Shown here: one piece after another, positions 33,448 through 43,876 of the stretch
Layout of the letters: the number at the start of each line of letters is the position of its first letter
Position numbering within the stretch: position 1 is the stretch's first letter
DNA from: Eucalyptus grandis
Lineage: Eukaryota; Streptophyta; Magnoliopsida; Myrtales; Myrtaceae
DNA length: 64,000 bases
Direction of reading: 5' to 3'
NCBI RefSeq assembly: GCF_016545825.1
Contig: NC_052619.1
Coordinates: 49,493,090-49,557,089, forward strand
Translations under genes and position numbers: made by a program
Notes under the pieces: generated by a model
Databases searched by the model: none
Seen by the model: only the letters and a program-made list of their open reading frames with translations
Told to the model about the DNA's origin: nothing

Positions 33448-34890
33448 ATGTCAACACCTTCTCTCATTCCCTTTTTCCTCTCGACCTTCATCTTAGGCTT
33501 AGCCTCCTCCACTCCCTCGTCAGCCGCCGCCCCGGTGCCCACAGCCAAACCCTCTCCGCTCGTATTCCCCGTCAAGAAAGATGCCGCCACCAACCAGTAC
33601 TACACCACCCTCCAGCTTGGGACTCCCGCCACCGCCATGAACGGGGTCCTCGACCTCGCGGGTGAGTACACGTGGCTCGACTGCAGTGGCTACGAGTCCT
33701 CCTCCTACCGTCCCGTCCACTGCAACTCCTCCAGGTGCGAGGCCGCCGGCGGCCTCAGCTGCAACGGCTGCTACGGCCCCGCCAGGCCCGGCTGCACCAA
33801 CGACACGTGCGGCGTCTATGCGGCGAGCCCGTTCCTGGACGTTATCCTGGGCTCAGGCCTGGCCGTGGACGTCCTGGCCTTGCACTCCCCGGACGGGATC
33901 AAGTACAAGTCCGCCAGTAAATTTGTAAGTCGAATATCATTGAATTGAGGCAAACTTAAGAGAAAATGGAGATATAAATCAGAGAAATCTCACCAAACCG
34001 AGATGATTATACCTTTTTAATGTTCTTTCTTTCACTTCCAGCAACAATTTGCTTTCTCTTGCCTGGACGACGGCTCTGACTGGGCGAAGGGACTGTCGAA
34101 ATCAACCAAAGGCATCGTCGCGCTCGCGAGGAACCCGGCCTCGCTCCCCACCGAGCTCTCCACGCAGCTCAATCTCCCACGCACATTCGCTATCTGCCTC
34201 CCTTCTTCCTCCTCCGGATCCACCCACGGCGACCTCTATGTCGGCGGCGGCCCATACATACGACCTCCGATCAAGAAAGACCTCGTGAAAACGCTCCTCC
34301 GCACTCAGCTACTCGTCAACCCAGTGAAACGGGCCCCTGTCTACAGCGAAGGCGAGCCCTCTGATGAGTACTTCGTCGACGTGACCTCCATCAAAGTTGA
34401 TCTCGCTCCGATCAGCTTCAAGTCCTCGATCCTCGCGATTGACAAGAACGGCATCGGGGGGACCAAAATTGGCACTCTCACTCCGTACACGGTCCTCCAC
34501 TCAGCGATCTTCAGGCCTCTGGTGAATGAATTCACGAAGAAGGCAATGGACAGGAAGATCAAGAAGGCGTCGCCGGTTGCACCGTTCGGGGTTTGCTTCG
34601 ATGCGAAGATGGTGAGGAGCGGGAAGGCGGGTCCGGACGTGCCGGCAATTGTGCTGGTGCTCCAAGGCAACGTGCAGTGGAGGATGGAAGGGGCGAACTC
34701 GATGGTGAGGGTGAGCAAGGACGTTATGTGCCTGGGGTTTGTGGACGGAGGATCGAAGCCAAGGACAGCAGTCGTGATAGGAGCTCATCAGATGGAGGAT
34801 AATTTAGTGGAGTTCGACGTGGGGTCGTCGACGTTTGGGTTCAGCAACTCGCTCCTCCTTCAGAACTCCAGTTGCTCCTCAAGATCTTGA
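33448..34890 (+). CDS. Aspartic-protease-like protein, EDGP/GIP/basic 7S globulin type, intact
   Basis: Secreted pepsin-fold proteins of this plant group usually act as inhibitors of microbial cell-wall glycanases rather than as proteases. Two exons, 33448-33924 and 34042-34890, are joined by a 117-bp intron with GTAAGT donor and TTCCAG acceptor, phase 0, giving about 441 residues, the usual family length. Residues about 5-20 form a hydrophobic signal peptide. The first catalytic motif (DTG in active enzymes) is DLAG (residues 69-72) followed by WLDC. The second catalytic loop lacks D-S/T-G and reads GTLTPYTVLHS (about 303-313), as in EDGP-type inhibitors. Many cysteines (RCEAAGGLSCNGC, GCTNDTCGVY) fit the disulfide-rich fold. 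The start is the ATG before TPSLIPFFLSTF, with a TATA-like ATTATAA at about 33388. A decayed, inverted relative lies at 42023-42850. Proteolytic activity is unlikely. Confidence 0.92.
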
Positions 34891-36635
34891 CGTGCCTGGG
34901 GCAGGTCAACATTGCGTTAGGGCCCCTGCGGTCCCCTTATCTTAACTCATTCTGCAATATCTCCCTTGTATTTGCAATGGACTAACGTGAAATCAAAATA
35001 GCATAACGTGTTCATTGCACGCCAGAGAAAAAAAAAACTAATGGGAAAATCTATAAGAAGATGGTCATATCCTGCCGAGAAATTATTAGGTAAAGTTGGG
35101 ATAACCAACTCAGCAATGCACAAGTCCATTCCAGGTGTTACTCATGGGCTCACCTTTCAGAAAACCTGCAACTCCCTCTCCCTCTCGCATTCGTTTCTCT
35201 CTTCTTCACCGATTTCTTTGTTTGTTTCCCTTTCCATTTCTTTTCTTTCCCTTTGGCATGTGATTTGTTCTCTTCACAGTTCAGTTTATTATGTAAATTA
35301 GAATGTAGAAAGAAACCCTTTTTACTCGTCTCAACCTCACTCACCTACTTGAGTTGTCGCTCACTTTTGTTCACTCACCTTGTTGCTTGCCTTCATTACT
35401 TCGCCTTGTATGTTCATTTTACGGTTTGTTGCTTTTAGTAAGTGTAAATTTTTGTCATTACCTTATCTTTTGTGTGTGTGTGTGTGTTTGATATGTCTTG
35501 AGGTTCATATTCCGGTTGCTCAACGTCACATTATTGATGGATATATAATTTGAAACAATATATGTCCTTTTAAGTATAAGAAAAATGAAAACAAAAAATA
35601 ATCGGTTGGTCTCGGATTGACCTAGATCGGATCGAATCAATAGATGCGGTCCGGTTCTCAATCCCAAGCTTAACAAGGTTGGTCTTCGGTCCCAAAAATT
35701 AAGAACTAATATTGTGCGGGTTGATCCTTGGATTAGGTGTTAAATTAGCCCAACTAAGACTGTGATCACCTCGGTGGTTGGAGCGGCCACAAGTGAAGGC
35801 TGGCAAGGGTGTTGTCCTCACACGTGGCCGACAAGGATCACTTTCGTCGAATTTAGGGAGGGCTCAACCCTCACAATCAGGCGAGGGTCGCCCTTGCTGG
35901 ATCTAGCAAGGGTTTAGGAGGTGATGGCATCGGTGAGGGTGTAGCGACCCTCACCGGCCATAGGTCGGGGTCGCTTTCGTTGAATTTGGCAAGGGCTCGG
36001 CCTCACAGCAAAGGCGAGGTTATCCTCGCTGGATTTGGCAAAGGTTTGGGAGGCCAGGACATTAGAGCCGTAGGGAATCTCAAGGATGCAAGGGCTAAGG
36101 GAGGGATCGGGGTAGCGTACAAAGGGGGCGCTTGGGCTTGTTCTTGGACTAGGGGTGGAGGTGACGCAGCGGTAGAGAGAGAGAGAGAACACACAGCTTC
36201 GTTCAGCGTGGTTTTATTGGATAGCGGAGGCAACAGACTAGGCGGATGCAGAGGCGGCATCACAGTTTGTTTGACGACGGGCTCCATCGTGAGTCGGAGA
36301 AAGAGCAATGCAAAGCGAAGAGGAGAGTGAATAGGAGAGAGAAAGTCCTCTTTGCTAAAATTGAAATCAACTAAGAGAAGGAGAGCTAGGCTGAGAGGCG
36401 ACAAAAAGCCTATGTTGCTGCTGCAGAGAGAGAGAGAGAGAGAGAGAGCGGAGGGAGAGGTGAAACTGAAATCAATTAAGAAAGAGGGAGAGGTGGGGCC
36501 TAGGCGGCGCCCAATGAATGAGGTGGGATTTTCACATGCTGGCATCCAAACAGTACCTAATATTTTCTCCAGCCACCAAGTTACTAAGTTGGCACCAATT
36601 AATTTCTCCAACAATCATTAGAATGTCAATGTTTT
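34891..36635. other. Intergenic downstream of the aspartic-protease-like gene
   Basis: 34891-35005 is the gene's 3' flank (see 30380-30520). A (TG)n run lies at about 35470-35488. About 35590-35720 holds CCGGTT-rich words typical of hAT remnants, and about 35760-36080 holds GC-rich GGCAAGGGT words like the Mutator-type cores. (GA)n runs occur at about 36177-36190 and 36426-36448. The long minus-strand frame at 36003-36614 is made of these simple repeats and is not accepted as a gene. Confidence 0.45.
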
Positions 36636-36957
36636 TGTATAATGGATGATACAGCGAAAAATTCCAAATCAGTACACGAGTAATAAATTCACCCCAAATT
36701 AGTTTTTTCATTTGTAATAAATTTATCATCCATTAATTTTCATTAAATTAAATTATTACCACTGAAAATTACAAATTGATATACCTGTGACAAGAGTCAA
36801 ACCTCAACTTATATACTCATAAACTATTATGTGATATCTAACTCAGTAATTTAACATTTTACAAATATATTAGTTTGGAATTTTTATAGTCAAAAAATTA
36901 GTTTGCAGTAAATTTATTATAGGTATATCAGTTTAGAGTTTTTCATAGTATTAATCC
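36636..36957. mobile_element. AT-rich MITE, same family as 50632-51108
   Basis: The left end TGGATGATACAGCGAAAAATT followed by CCAAATCAGTACAC is inverted relative to the right end (GGTATATCAGTTTAGAG, TTTTTCATAGTATTAATCC). The interior shares TTTATCATCCATTAATTTTC and AATTACAAATTGATA with the copy at 50632-51108. Confidence 0.6.
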
Positions 36958-38104
36958 TTGTTCTTTTTGGGTTAGTTGAGAAGATAATGATAAGTTTAAT
37001 TGGTGCATTAAATATGAAGGATATTTTTTTTGGTCGAAACTATGAAAGATTGGCTTCCCGCAATTTGTTGTGGATGGAGATAATAGAAAATGGGCAAGTT
37101 ATATTCGTTAAATTGAATTCAAAATCTAATGAATGTGAATCTCTTGTGAATAGTACGTAAGTCTCACCAAATCAAACGGTCCAGATACAATTTGGTGTAT
37201 GTAGTAGGCTCGCTAAATAATTTCTAGTATTCGTTATATTTTCTACTTTTCATAATTTTTGGAGTGGGATTCCTTAATTTGTGATTTTCTGATTGAGTAA
37301 CATTGCATTAGTGTCTACTTACAAATTAATTTGGCTGCCTGTGAGTGCGTCCTAAATGAGCGAGGAATAAGTCAACCACGCGATAATCATTATTTACGTC
37401 CATTTAAGAAGCCAATCTTGTGAACATGCCTTTATGTCTGTCGCTTTACTCTCTTTTTTCAGTCTGACGTACATAATATTTGTCTAAGTTCGTGTCGACA
37501 AGCTTAAGAATTAATTTATTGAATTTGATTCTAAAGTGTATTTTTGGGAGATCACTATTCTAAAAACTTAAACTATTAAATAAAAGTAAGATTTAATATT
37601 AATTTAAATATTTTAGCACTTCCCTTGTTAAAAGGATTAAGCTAAAATAAAGGCATGAGCACTCCCGGTAGCGAGTGTGGTCCCATAAAATTTTACATGC
37701 ATTCTCACATGCTCTCCTTAGAGAACTTATGTTTGAGCTCATCAATATATTCAATTGAACACATATTATTGGATATATTCATTATTTCACATCACACTAA
37801 TTATCTTATGTGAGACTTTTTTAGTACATCTCACATGTATATTTTAATGATTTCCCCCACACGTGTGAGCTCACTGCTGGTTCTGCTCCCTATCATTCTA
37901 CACCAAAAACTTTAATCTCCTTCATCGTCCACACACCAACATATCTCAACTTAAATTTTCATTGCTCCCACTTTCACGCCTAATCTCTTTCTACATACCA
38001 AACTATGAAATCTATCATTGGGATTGTTACACCACAACGCCCATTACTCGAAAATTGCGTTTGATCATAAGGTTGTTTCTTTCCTTAAGATATTCACCAC
38101 ACAC
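36958..38104. other. Intergenic, no gene seen
   Basis: AT-rich sequence with no recognisable coding, RNA or repeat signal. Confidence 0.5.
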
Positions 38105-39800
38105 CAAAATAGATTGGACATTAAACACCAATTAACTATCGGCTCTAATACACGTGAGATTTTGAGGAATCAATGCTAACTAGTCTAAGCAATGTGCAAT
38201 ATTGGATCGAGTGTCCCAATAGTCCCCATTGGTTTAAAATGGTCAATATGAGGAAAAAAAAACAAAGGTATGTTTAGTATAACCAAGAGAATAAATTGAT
38301 TTTGTGTATAACAAAAACTTCGATTAAAGGGAAAATTACCAAAAAAATCATAAACTTATGACATTGGTACTAATTCAGTCATAAATCTTTCAATTAAACC
38401 AATTTAGTCCTAAACATTTTCATATTTGTACAAATTCAGGTACAAATTCAGTCTATCCAATCAATTTTGATATGCGGTGCTGATGTGGACGTTGGCCGTT
38501 AGGCAATGCTAACGTGGCAATTTTTAATAATTCTTATTTTATATTTTTCAAATTTTGTATCAATTTTTTTTTTTTTTTTACTTCTTTTCCCTTTTCTTTT
38601 CTTTTTCCTTTTCTTCCTCCTTGGATTCCTTACAAGCTTGCCAGCCACTAGACGAGGGCCACCAAGCCCTCGTCGACCACTAGTGAGGGCTACGAAGCCC
38701 TCACCCGACCTCGCCTAGGGCCACGGGCAAGATGGCTTTGCCCAAATCTAGGCTAGGCCATGATGGCCTTCGCCCAGGCCTTGGCAAATGTCAACATGGC
38801 CTTGCCAGCCGCAAGGCTGCCTTCACCAGCAACGAAGCCAAGGCAAGGTTGGCCTCACCTAGATCTGGGCAAAGTCGCCTCACCTATGGCCCTAGGCAAG
38901 GGCCATAAAGCCCTTGCCAACGTCGGGCAAGGCTATGACCCTCACAATAGCCGGTGAGGATTTGCAGCCCTCGCCCAATGGCTGGTCGACGTAAGAAGAA
39001 GAAAACCAAGAGGAAGAAAAGGAAAAAAAAAGAAATAAAAAGAAAAGGAAATAATTAATAAAAAAATTCAAAAAAATTATTTAAAAATTGTCATGTCGGC
39101 ATTTATCGGCCGGCAGATGTCTACGTCAGTGTCGACTGGCCAAATTTGGCCAGATGAACTGAATTGGTATCAATATGAAAAGATTTAAACGTAAATTGAT
39201 CAAATTAAAAGATTTAAGACTAAATTGATATCAATGTCATAGATTTAAGAATTTTTCTTTTTTTTGTACTTTTCCCTCAATTAAACATAGTATGGATCCA
39301 CTTCACTGTCTATTTGGCGAACGTAATTAGACCATGTCAATCGATTAGCAAGTACTTTACTCAAAGCATATAAAGCAAGCCTATCGCACTCTTGAATTGC
39401 AGATCGGAAGAAGTCATATAATTGATTTTACCAAACACTATAACAGAATGAGCATTTAACACCAATCAACCTTCAACTTTGATACAATATTAGATTTAGT
39501 AGGACCCCTGCTGATTGTTCCATGTGCAATATTAGATCAAGTGTCCCAATGACCTCCATTGGTTTCTAAGGGTCAATCCGTAAAAGAAAAGAATTATCTT
39601 TAGTAAAAAATTGAGAATAAATTGACCCGTTTATGAAATAAATTCGATTAAACGTAGTCTGAACCCGCTTCACTGCCTATTTAGCGAATGCAATTGGACC
39701 ATGTCAGTCGACTGGCAAGTACTTTAAGCATTCATAGCAAGCCTATCACACTCTTTAATCTCAGATTGGAAGAAGTCGATAATTGATTTTAGGAAACTTA
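38105..39800. repeat. Tandem duplication (~0.37-kb units), first unit split by a transposon
   Basis: Unit A is 38105-38328 plus 39277-39440; unit B is about 39441-39800. Shared words in order are AACACCAAT, ATGTGCAATATT, GTGTCCCAAT, CCATTGGTTT, CGATTAAA, TTCACTG.CTATTT and GGAAGAAGTC. Both are in the same orientation. Neither encodes a recognisable protein. The element at 38329-39276 interrupts unit A only. Confidence 0.8.
38329..39276. mobile_element. Mutator-type foldback element with 9-bp target duplication and preserved empty site
   Basis: The ends are GGGAAAATTACCAAAAAAAT on the left and, inverted, GGGAAAAGTACAAAAAAAAG on the right. Long arms both carry words such as AAATCTTTCAATTAAACC and CTATCCAATCAATTTTG / GGCCAAATTTGGCCAG. 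The flanks are TCGATTAAA (38320-38328) and TCAATTAAA (39277-39285), a 9-bp duplication with one mismatch, the Mutator signature. The intact site CGATTAAAC appears once in the neighbouring unit B (about 39645). The centre is pyrimidine tract / GC-rich GCCCTCGCC words / purine tract. There is no transposase, so it is non-autonomous. Confidence 0.9.
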
Positions 39801-40239
39801 TTATATCCCCACTTTATAGTGTAAACGGGAAAAGGAGGTCCACAGAATCAAGATGTGTAGGAATCGAAATTGTTCAACTTCTCAAGAGAGACAGTTGAGC
39901 AGCGCAAGTTCATTCTTGTTCCTACTTCTGGGAGCAACATGCGAATCGCGCTGAAGGGTCTTCGTCTTTCTCTGCACTTGCCTCCGGGACTTGACCTTTG
40001 TGATTAGGTGTGAATATCATGTGAACGACACGGCTGTATAAGCATCGTCTCTCCGATCAACCTAATCTCTGCTGCTATATCTTCGACCGTGCTTCTGCCA
40101 TATCTGTCCAAGACATCCTTAAAAGAGTCTTAGACCTGGTCTGTTAAAGTCTTGCAGTTTGGGGTGTGGATGACATGACGACAGGCTTGAATATGAACCA
40201 GTTCCCAAAGAAGCAGCATCGCCCGCAAGCAGTCCCTCG
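39801..40239 (+). other. Upstream region of the aquaporin gene
   Basis: No gene is seen. It should contain the promoter and 5' UTR of the NIP7;1-like gene. TATA-like words (CTTTATAG at about 39813, CTATATC at about 40075) are present but not decisive. Confidence 0.4.
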
Positions 40240-41436
40240 ATGGAGGATCAAGAGAGCGGCCGCAACGTAAAACTGAGAACTAGAGATTGTTCAGTGCTTA
40301 AAGATTTCATCCTCGGTCACTTTCCACAAGGAGCGAAGCTTAATACTGCTCGTATGGTGAGCTAGATGCTCTGACCTAAATTTTCACTAGCTTCAAAATC
40401 TTCCATAAGAATAGCTCAGTGGATGTCTCTGTTCCATTCAACTGCAGGTATTAGCAGAGGCTATAGGAACTTTCATACTGATGTACTGCATATCGGCAAT
40501 ACTATCAATGACACAGCTGCTAAAAGGTGAAGTGGGCCTAATGGGGTACGCCGCCACGGCTGGGATGACCATAGTCATCATTATATTCTCTAGGGCCCAT
40601 CTCTGATGCTCATGTTAATCCAGCCATCACAATCGCCTTCGCAATCTACGGTCACTTCCCGTGGTCTAGAGTGTGTGCCTCACTAATTATCCAATTTCCA
40701 TGACCAGAAACGCCAGAGACATTTGTTGATGTTCTCTCTATTTTTGCAGGTTCCACTCTACATTATTGCTCAGTTGACAGGTTCAGTATTGGCGACCTAT
40801 GTTGGAGCAATGGTCTACGGCGTTGAATCGAGTCTCATGATCACACGGCCTCTCGGAGGCCTGGCTTCTGCCTTCTGGGTGGAGTTCTTGGCAACATTCA
40901 TCATGGTCTTCCTAATCGCGGGATTGACTTACAATCATCAATCAGTAAGACAGAAATTTTGCGCTTCAATACCCATTGTACAGATATGCTGGAGACAATA
41001 GCCCAAGTCAGAGAATGTGATAAATTTATCATTACGTTGAAAACTTTGCAGGTCGGCCCGCTATCTGGATTTGTCATCGGAATAGGCATAGGACTCGCCG
41101 TAGTGATCGCGGGGTGAGCGTGAACGCTTGTTCCCATCTGCAATTTCATCAGGATAAACTTTTTCTTTTGAAAGCTACTCAGTCAGACATCCTGAGCTCT
41201 GTTTGCTAATTCCCAGGCCAGTATCGGGAGCATCAATGAACCCAGCGAGATCGTTAGGACCTGCGATCCTCAGTTGGGATTTTGAGTCCATCTGGATATA
41301 CATCATGGCGCCGGTTATAGGGGCCATCGTGGCTGCTTTCGTGTACCGCCTTCTTCGCCTACAAGGCCGGGAATCGAGCTCCACTGCATCTTCTCCTAAC
41401 ACCAGTTTGCTGATCTACTCTCAGGCGGCCCTTTGA
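40240..41436 (+). pseudogene. NIP7-1: NIP7;1-like aquaporin gene with a frame disruption
   Basis: NIP aquaporins are plasma-membrane channels for small neutral solutes such as boric acid; Arabidopsis NIP7;1 is pollen-active. Five exons with GT-AG borders: 40240-40356, 40448-40670, 40750-40944, 41052-41113 and 41217-41436, giving about 272 residues, the family size. Landmarks in order are AEAIGTFILMYCI (helix 1), GLMGYAATAGMT (helix 2), first NPA box in SDAHVNPAIT, VPLYIIAQLTGS (helix 3), FWVEFLATFIMVF (helix 4), SGFVIGIGIGLAVVIAGP (helix 5), second NPA box in SMNPARSLGP, and IYIMAPVIGAI (helix 6). Exon 2 is 223 nt where 225 is expected: two bases are missing at about 40591 between IIIFS and GPISDAH, so the reading frame breaks just before the first NPA box. 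All splice sites and every other motif are intact, so this is either a very young pseudogene, an allelic lesion or a base-calling error. Confidence 0.88.
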
Positions 41437-42022
41437 TGCAGCACGGGAGACAGGGAGGATATGATGGAGACTGTAATTGTAAATTAGTTAATAAACTAGC
41501 TTAAGGGTTGTCAGACTAAAGATATTCAGTTAATAGCAATATCTGCTGGAAAAATTTAGAGAATATGAAAACGAAAATAGTTGGAAATCTTTCGAAAAGA
41601 TGAATAAAATAATATAAATTGTTTGAGGCGTGTATGCGCTATCTTTAAAATGATTTCGCCTTAGAGTAAAAAGCTCAATGCGATAAGTTCTATTAGTATC
41701 ATCCAAAATACAACAGAGCAGAATAACAGAAGAAAGATGAATAATGTTATGTGTACAATCCAATAGATAAATGAAAGATATTTAAAGAGGAAAAACAATA
41801 TATTTGTTTTGACTTACGTTTCTCTTTTCAATTATGTATGGAGTAACGATTTGTTGGTAAAAAAAGAGTCCATTGATTTTTGCATTTAGTGAAAATCGTT
41901 ACAAAATGTTATAAAAGCATTATATATTGACCGTGGTCAAAACCTGTTACAAAACTCATTAAATTATACAACAAGAACAAAGAAAACTAAGCTTGAAAAT
42001 GCAGCAACATCCATCCTCAACC
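41437..42022. other. Intergenic between the aquaporin gene and the inverted aspartic-protease-like pseudogene
   Basis: AT-rich sequence with 3' flanks of two converging genes. A short minus-strand frame at 41530-41763 is not recognisable. No repeat was identified. Confidence 0.4.
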
Positions 42023-42850
42023 TCAAGAATGGGAGCAACCGGTGTTGCGAAGTAGGAGCGAGTTGCTGAACCTGAACGCCATCACAGCCACGTCGAACTC
42101 CACCAGATTGTCCTCCATCTGGTGCGCCCCGATCACGAGGGCAGTGATCGGCGTCGACCCTCCATCCACGAACCCCGGGCGCATCACCTCCTCGCTCACC
42201 CTCACCATCGAATTCACCCTTCGATCCCCACTGCGCGTCACTCGGGAGCACCAGCGCCATGGCCGGCACGTCCGGCCCCGCCACTCCACTCCTTATGCTC
42301 CTTGCGTCGAAGCACGCCCCGAATGGCGTGATCAGGTCCACTCTCCTCATCTTCTTCTCCGCCGCCTGCTTCAAAAACTCCGCAACCAGAGCACTATAGA
42401 TGGCCGAGTGGAGGACCGTGTACGGAGTCAGAGTACTGATTTTGGTCCCACCTCTTCCGTTCTTGTCGATAGCTAACGACGATGCCTTGAAATGGACCTG
42501 AGCCAGATTGACCTTGATGGCGGTCACGTCGACGAAGTACAGGTCGGACGGAGATGCGGAGCCATGAAAGGGCGGTCAGCTGACAGGATCGATGAGGAGC
42601 GACTCCAAGAGGTCCTGTTTGAGCAGAGGCCTGAAGTACGGCCGCCACTGACGTAGAAGTCGCCATGGCCGGGGAGAAAGAAGAAGAACGGGAGGCAGAG
42701 AGCGAGCTTGTGGGGAGATTGAGGTCGGCTGAGAGCTTCATGGTGATCGGGTGGGCGATGGAAAGTGCCACCACGCCATTGCCGGCTACGGGAGATGCCG
42801 CTCGTGAACTTCGGAGGCACGCAAGAGAAAGGAAGTTGCCGCAGAAAATG
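42023..42850 (-). pseudogene. Aspartic-protease-like pseudogene, exon 2 only, inverted
   Basis: The minus strand parallels exon 2 of the gene at 33448-34890: NFLSLACL, GNGVVALS, LSADLNLP, HGDFYVSGG, LYFVDVTAIKVNL, GTKISTLTPYTVLHSAIY, FGACFDARSIRSG.AGPDVPAMALVL, SMVRVSEEV, FVDGGS, GAHQMEDNLVEFDV, ending CSHS and a stop at 42023. The phrases fall in three frames, with shifts near 42760, 42640 and 42240, and a stop interrupts about 42565. Exon 1 with the signal peptide is absent; the Mutator-type element at 42989-43866 lies where it would be. GC content remains as high as in the intact gene, so decay is moderate. It most likely arose by inverted duplication of the neighbouring locus. Confidence 0.88.
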
Positions 42851-42988
42851 GGAGACGAGGATGAGTGCACCGTTAATATTTCCGATTTTCTTTTTTCTTT
42901 TCTACATTACACAAAATGGACAATATACAAAGAAAAATACAATTTACGACATACATCAGAAATTGAGCTTTACTCAATGTGATACCTC

Positions 42989-43577
42989 GAAAAAATACAC
43001 TAGAAGTGTCAAAAGTTATGTCACTCACTTTGGTGTCAAGAAAGTTTTTTAATCACTTAAGTGCCAAATCGGATAAAAAACGATCATTTTAATGCCACCG
43101 CAAGATATTCTGTGCCAAATTAATTACTTGGCTTTTTATATTTAAAAAAAAAGTTTTACGTGGCTTTTAAACAACGTTGTTTTCCTTCATCTTTAAGAAA
43201 ACAACGTCGTTTTGCTGTCATACATGGATGGCCTCACAAAAACGACACCGCACAGCTCATATAGGATTGAAATTGGGGGTTTTTTTGTCCGATCTTGCCT
43301 AACGCCAACTTAGCTTGCTCAATCACCATCGCTCGGCCTCCGTCAAAGTTGCTCGACTAAGTGAGCGCGAGAGGCTGAGGTTGTTGCTCGGGCAAGAAGC
43401 GACGGGAAGAATAGGAGGTGAGGGGCGGAGGAGGAGGACAAGAGCTTAGTTTGGTCAACAATGTCGGACCACCGGAGGTGGAGTTGTGCCGTGCTGGTGC
43501 CGGTGCCGTTGCTGGTGTCCTGCTAATGCTCGGTGTTGGTGTTGTTCTTCGAGGAAGAAGATGATAGTGGAAGCCCA

Positions 43578-43609
<32 letters not shown>

Positions 43610-43866
43610 TAATTTGGGGATTTCTCTCTCTTGGATTTAAGGTTCTGAAAGACGCTAAATGGCGTCGTTTTGTTTACTTCTTCGGCAAGCCACATTAGTT
43701 TCAAAAATTAATAAAAAAAGTGTCGTCGGATTTCCAATCAATCAAATCGGCGATGACACTTAAATGATCGTTTTCAAAAATTTTTAGCACTTAAGTGATC
43801 AAAATAAACTTTTGACACCAAATTAAAGTCGTACACAACTTTTGGTACTTCTAATGTATTTATCAC
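42989..43866. mobile_element. Mutator-like element with perfect 10-bp target duplication
   Basis: GTGATACCTC flanks both sides exactly (42979-42988 and 43867-43876). Inverted arms of about 90 bp share ATACACTAGAAGTGTCAAAAG (left) and ATACATTAGAAGTACCAAAAG (right, inverted), then TTTGGTGTCAA and GATCACTTAAGTGC. The interior includes ACAACGTCGTTTT words, a GC-richer segment (43330-43560) and a (TC)n run at about 43584-43610. There is no transposase. This is a different family from the GGGAAAATTACC group. Confidence 0.87.
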
Positions 43867-43876
43867 GTGATACCTC

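Noticed and set aside
36003..36614. 203-codon open frame on the minus strand
   Set aside because: Built from (GA)n runs and GC-rich transposon core words, with a Ser/Leu/Pro-rich translation and no domain.
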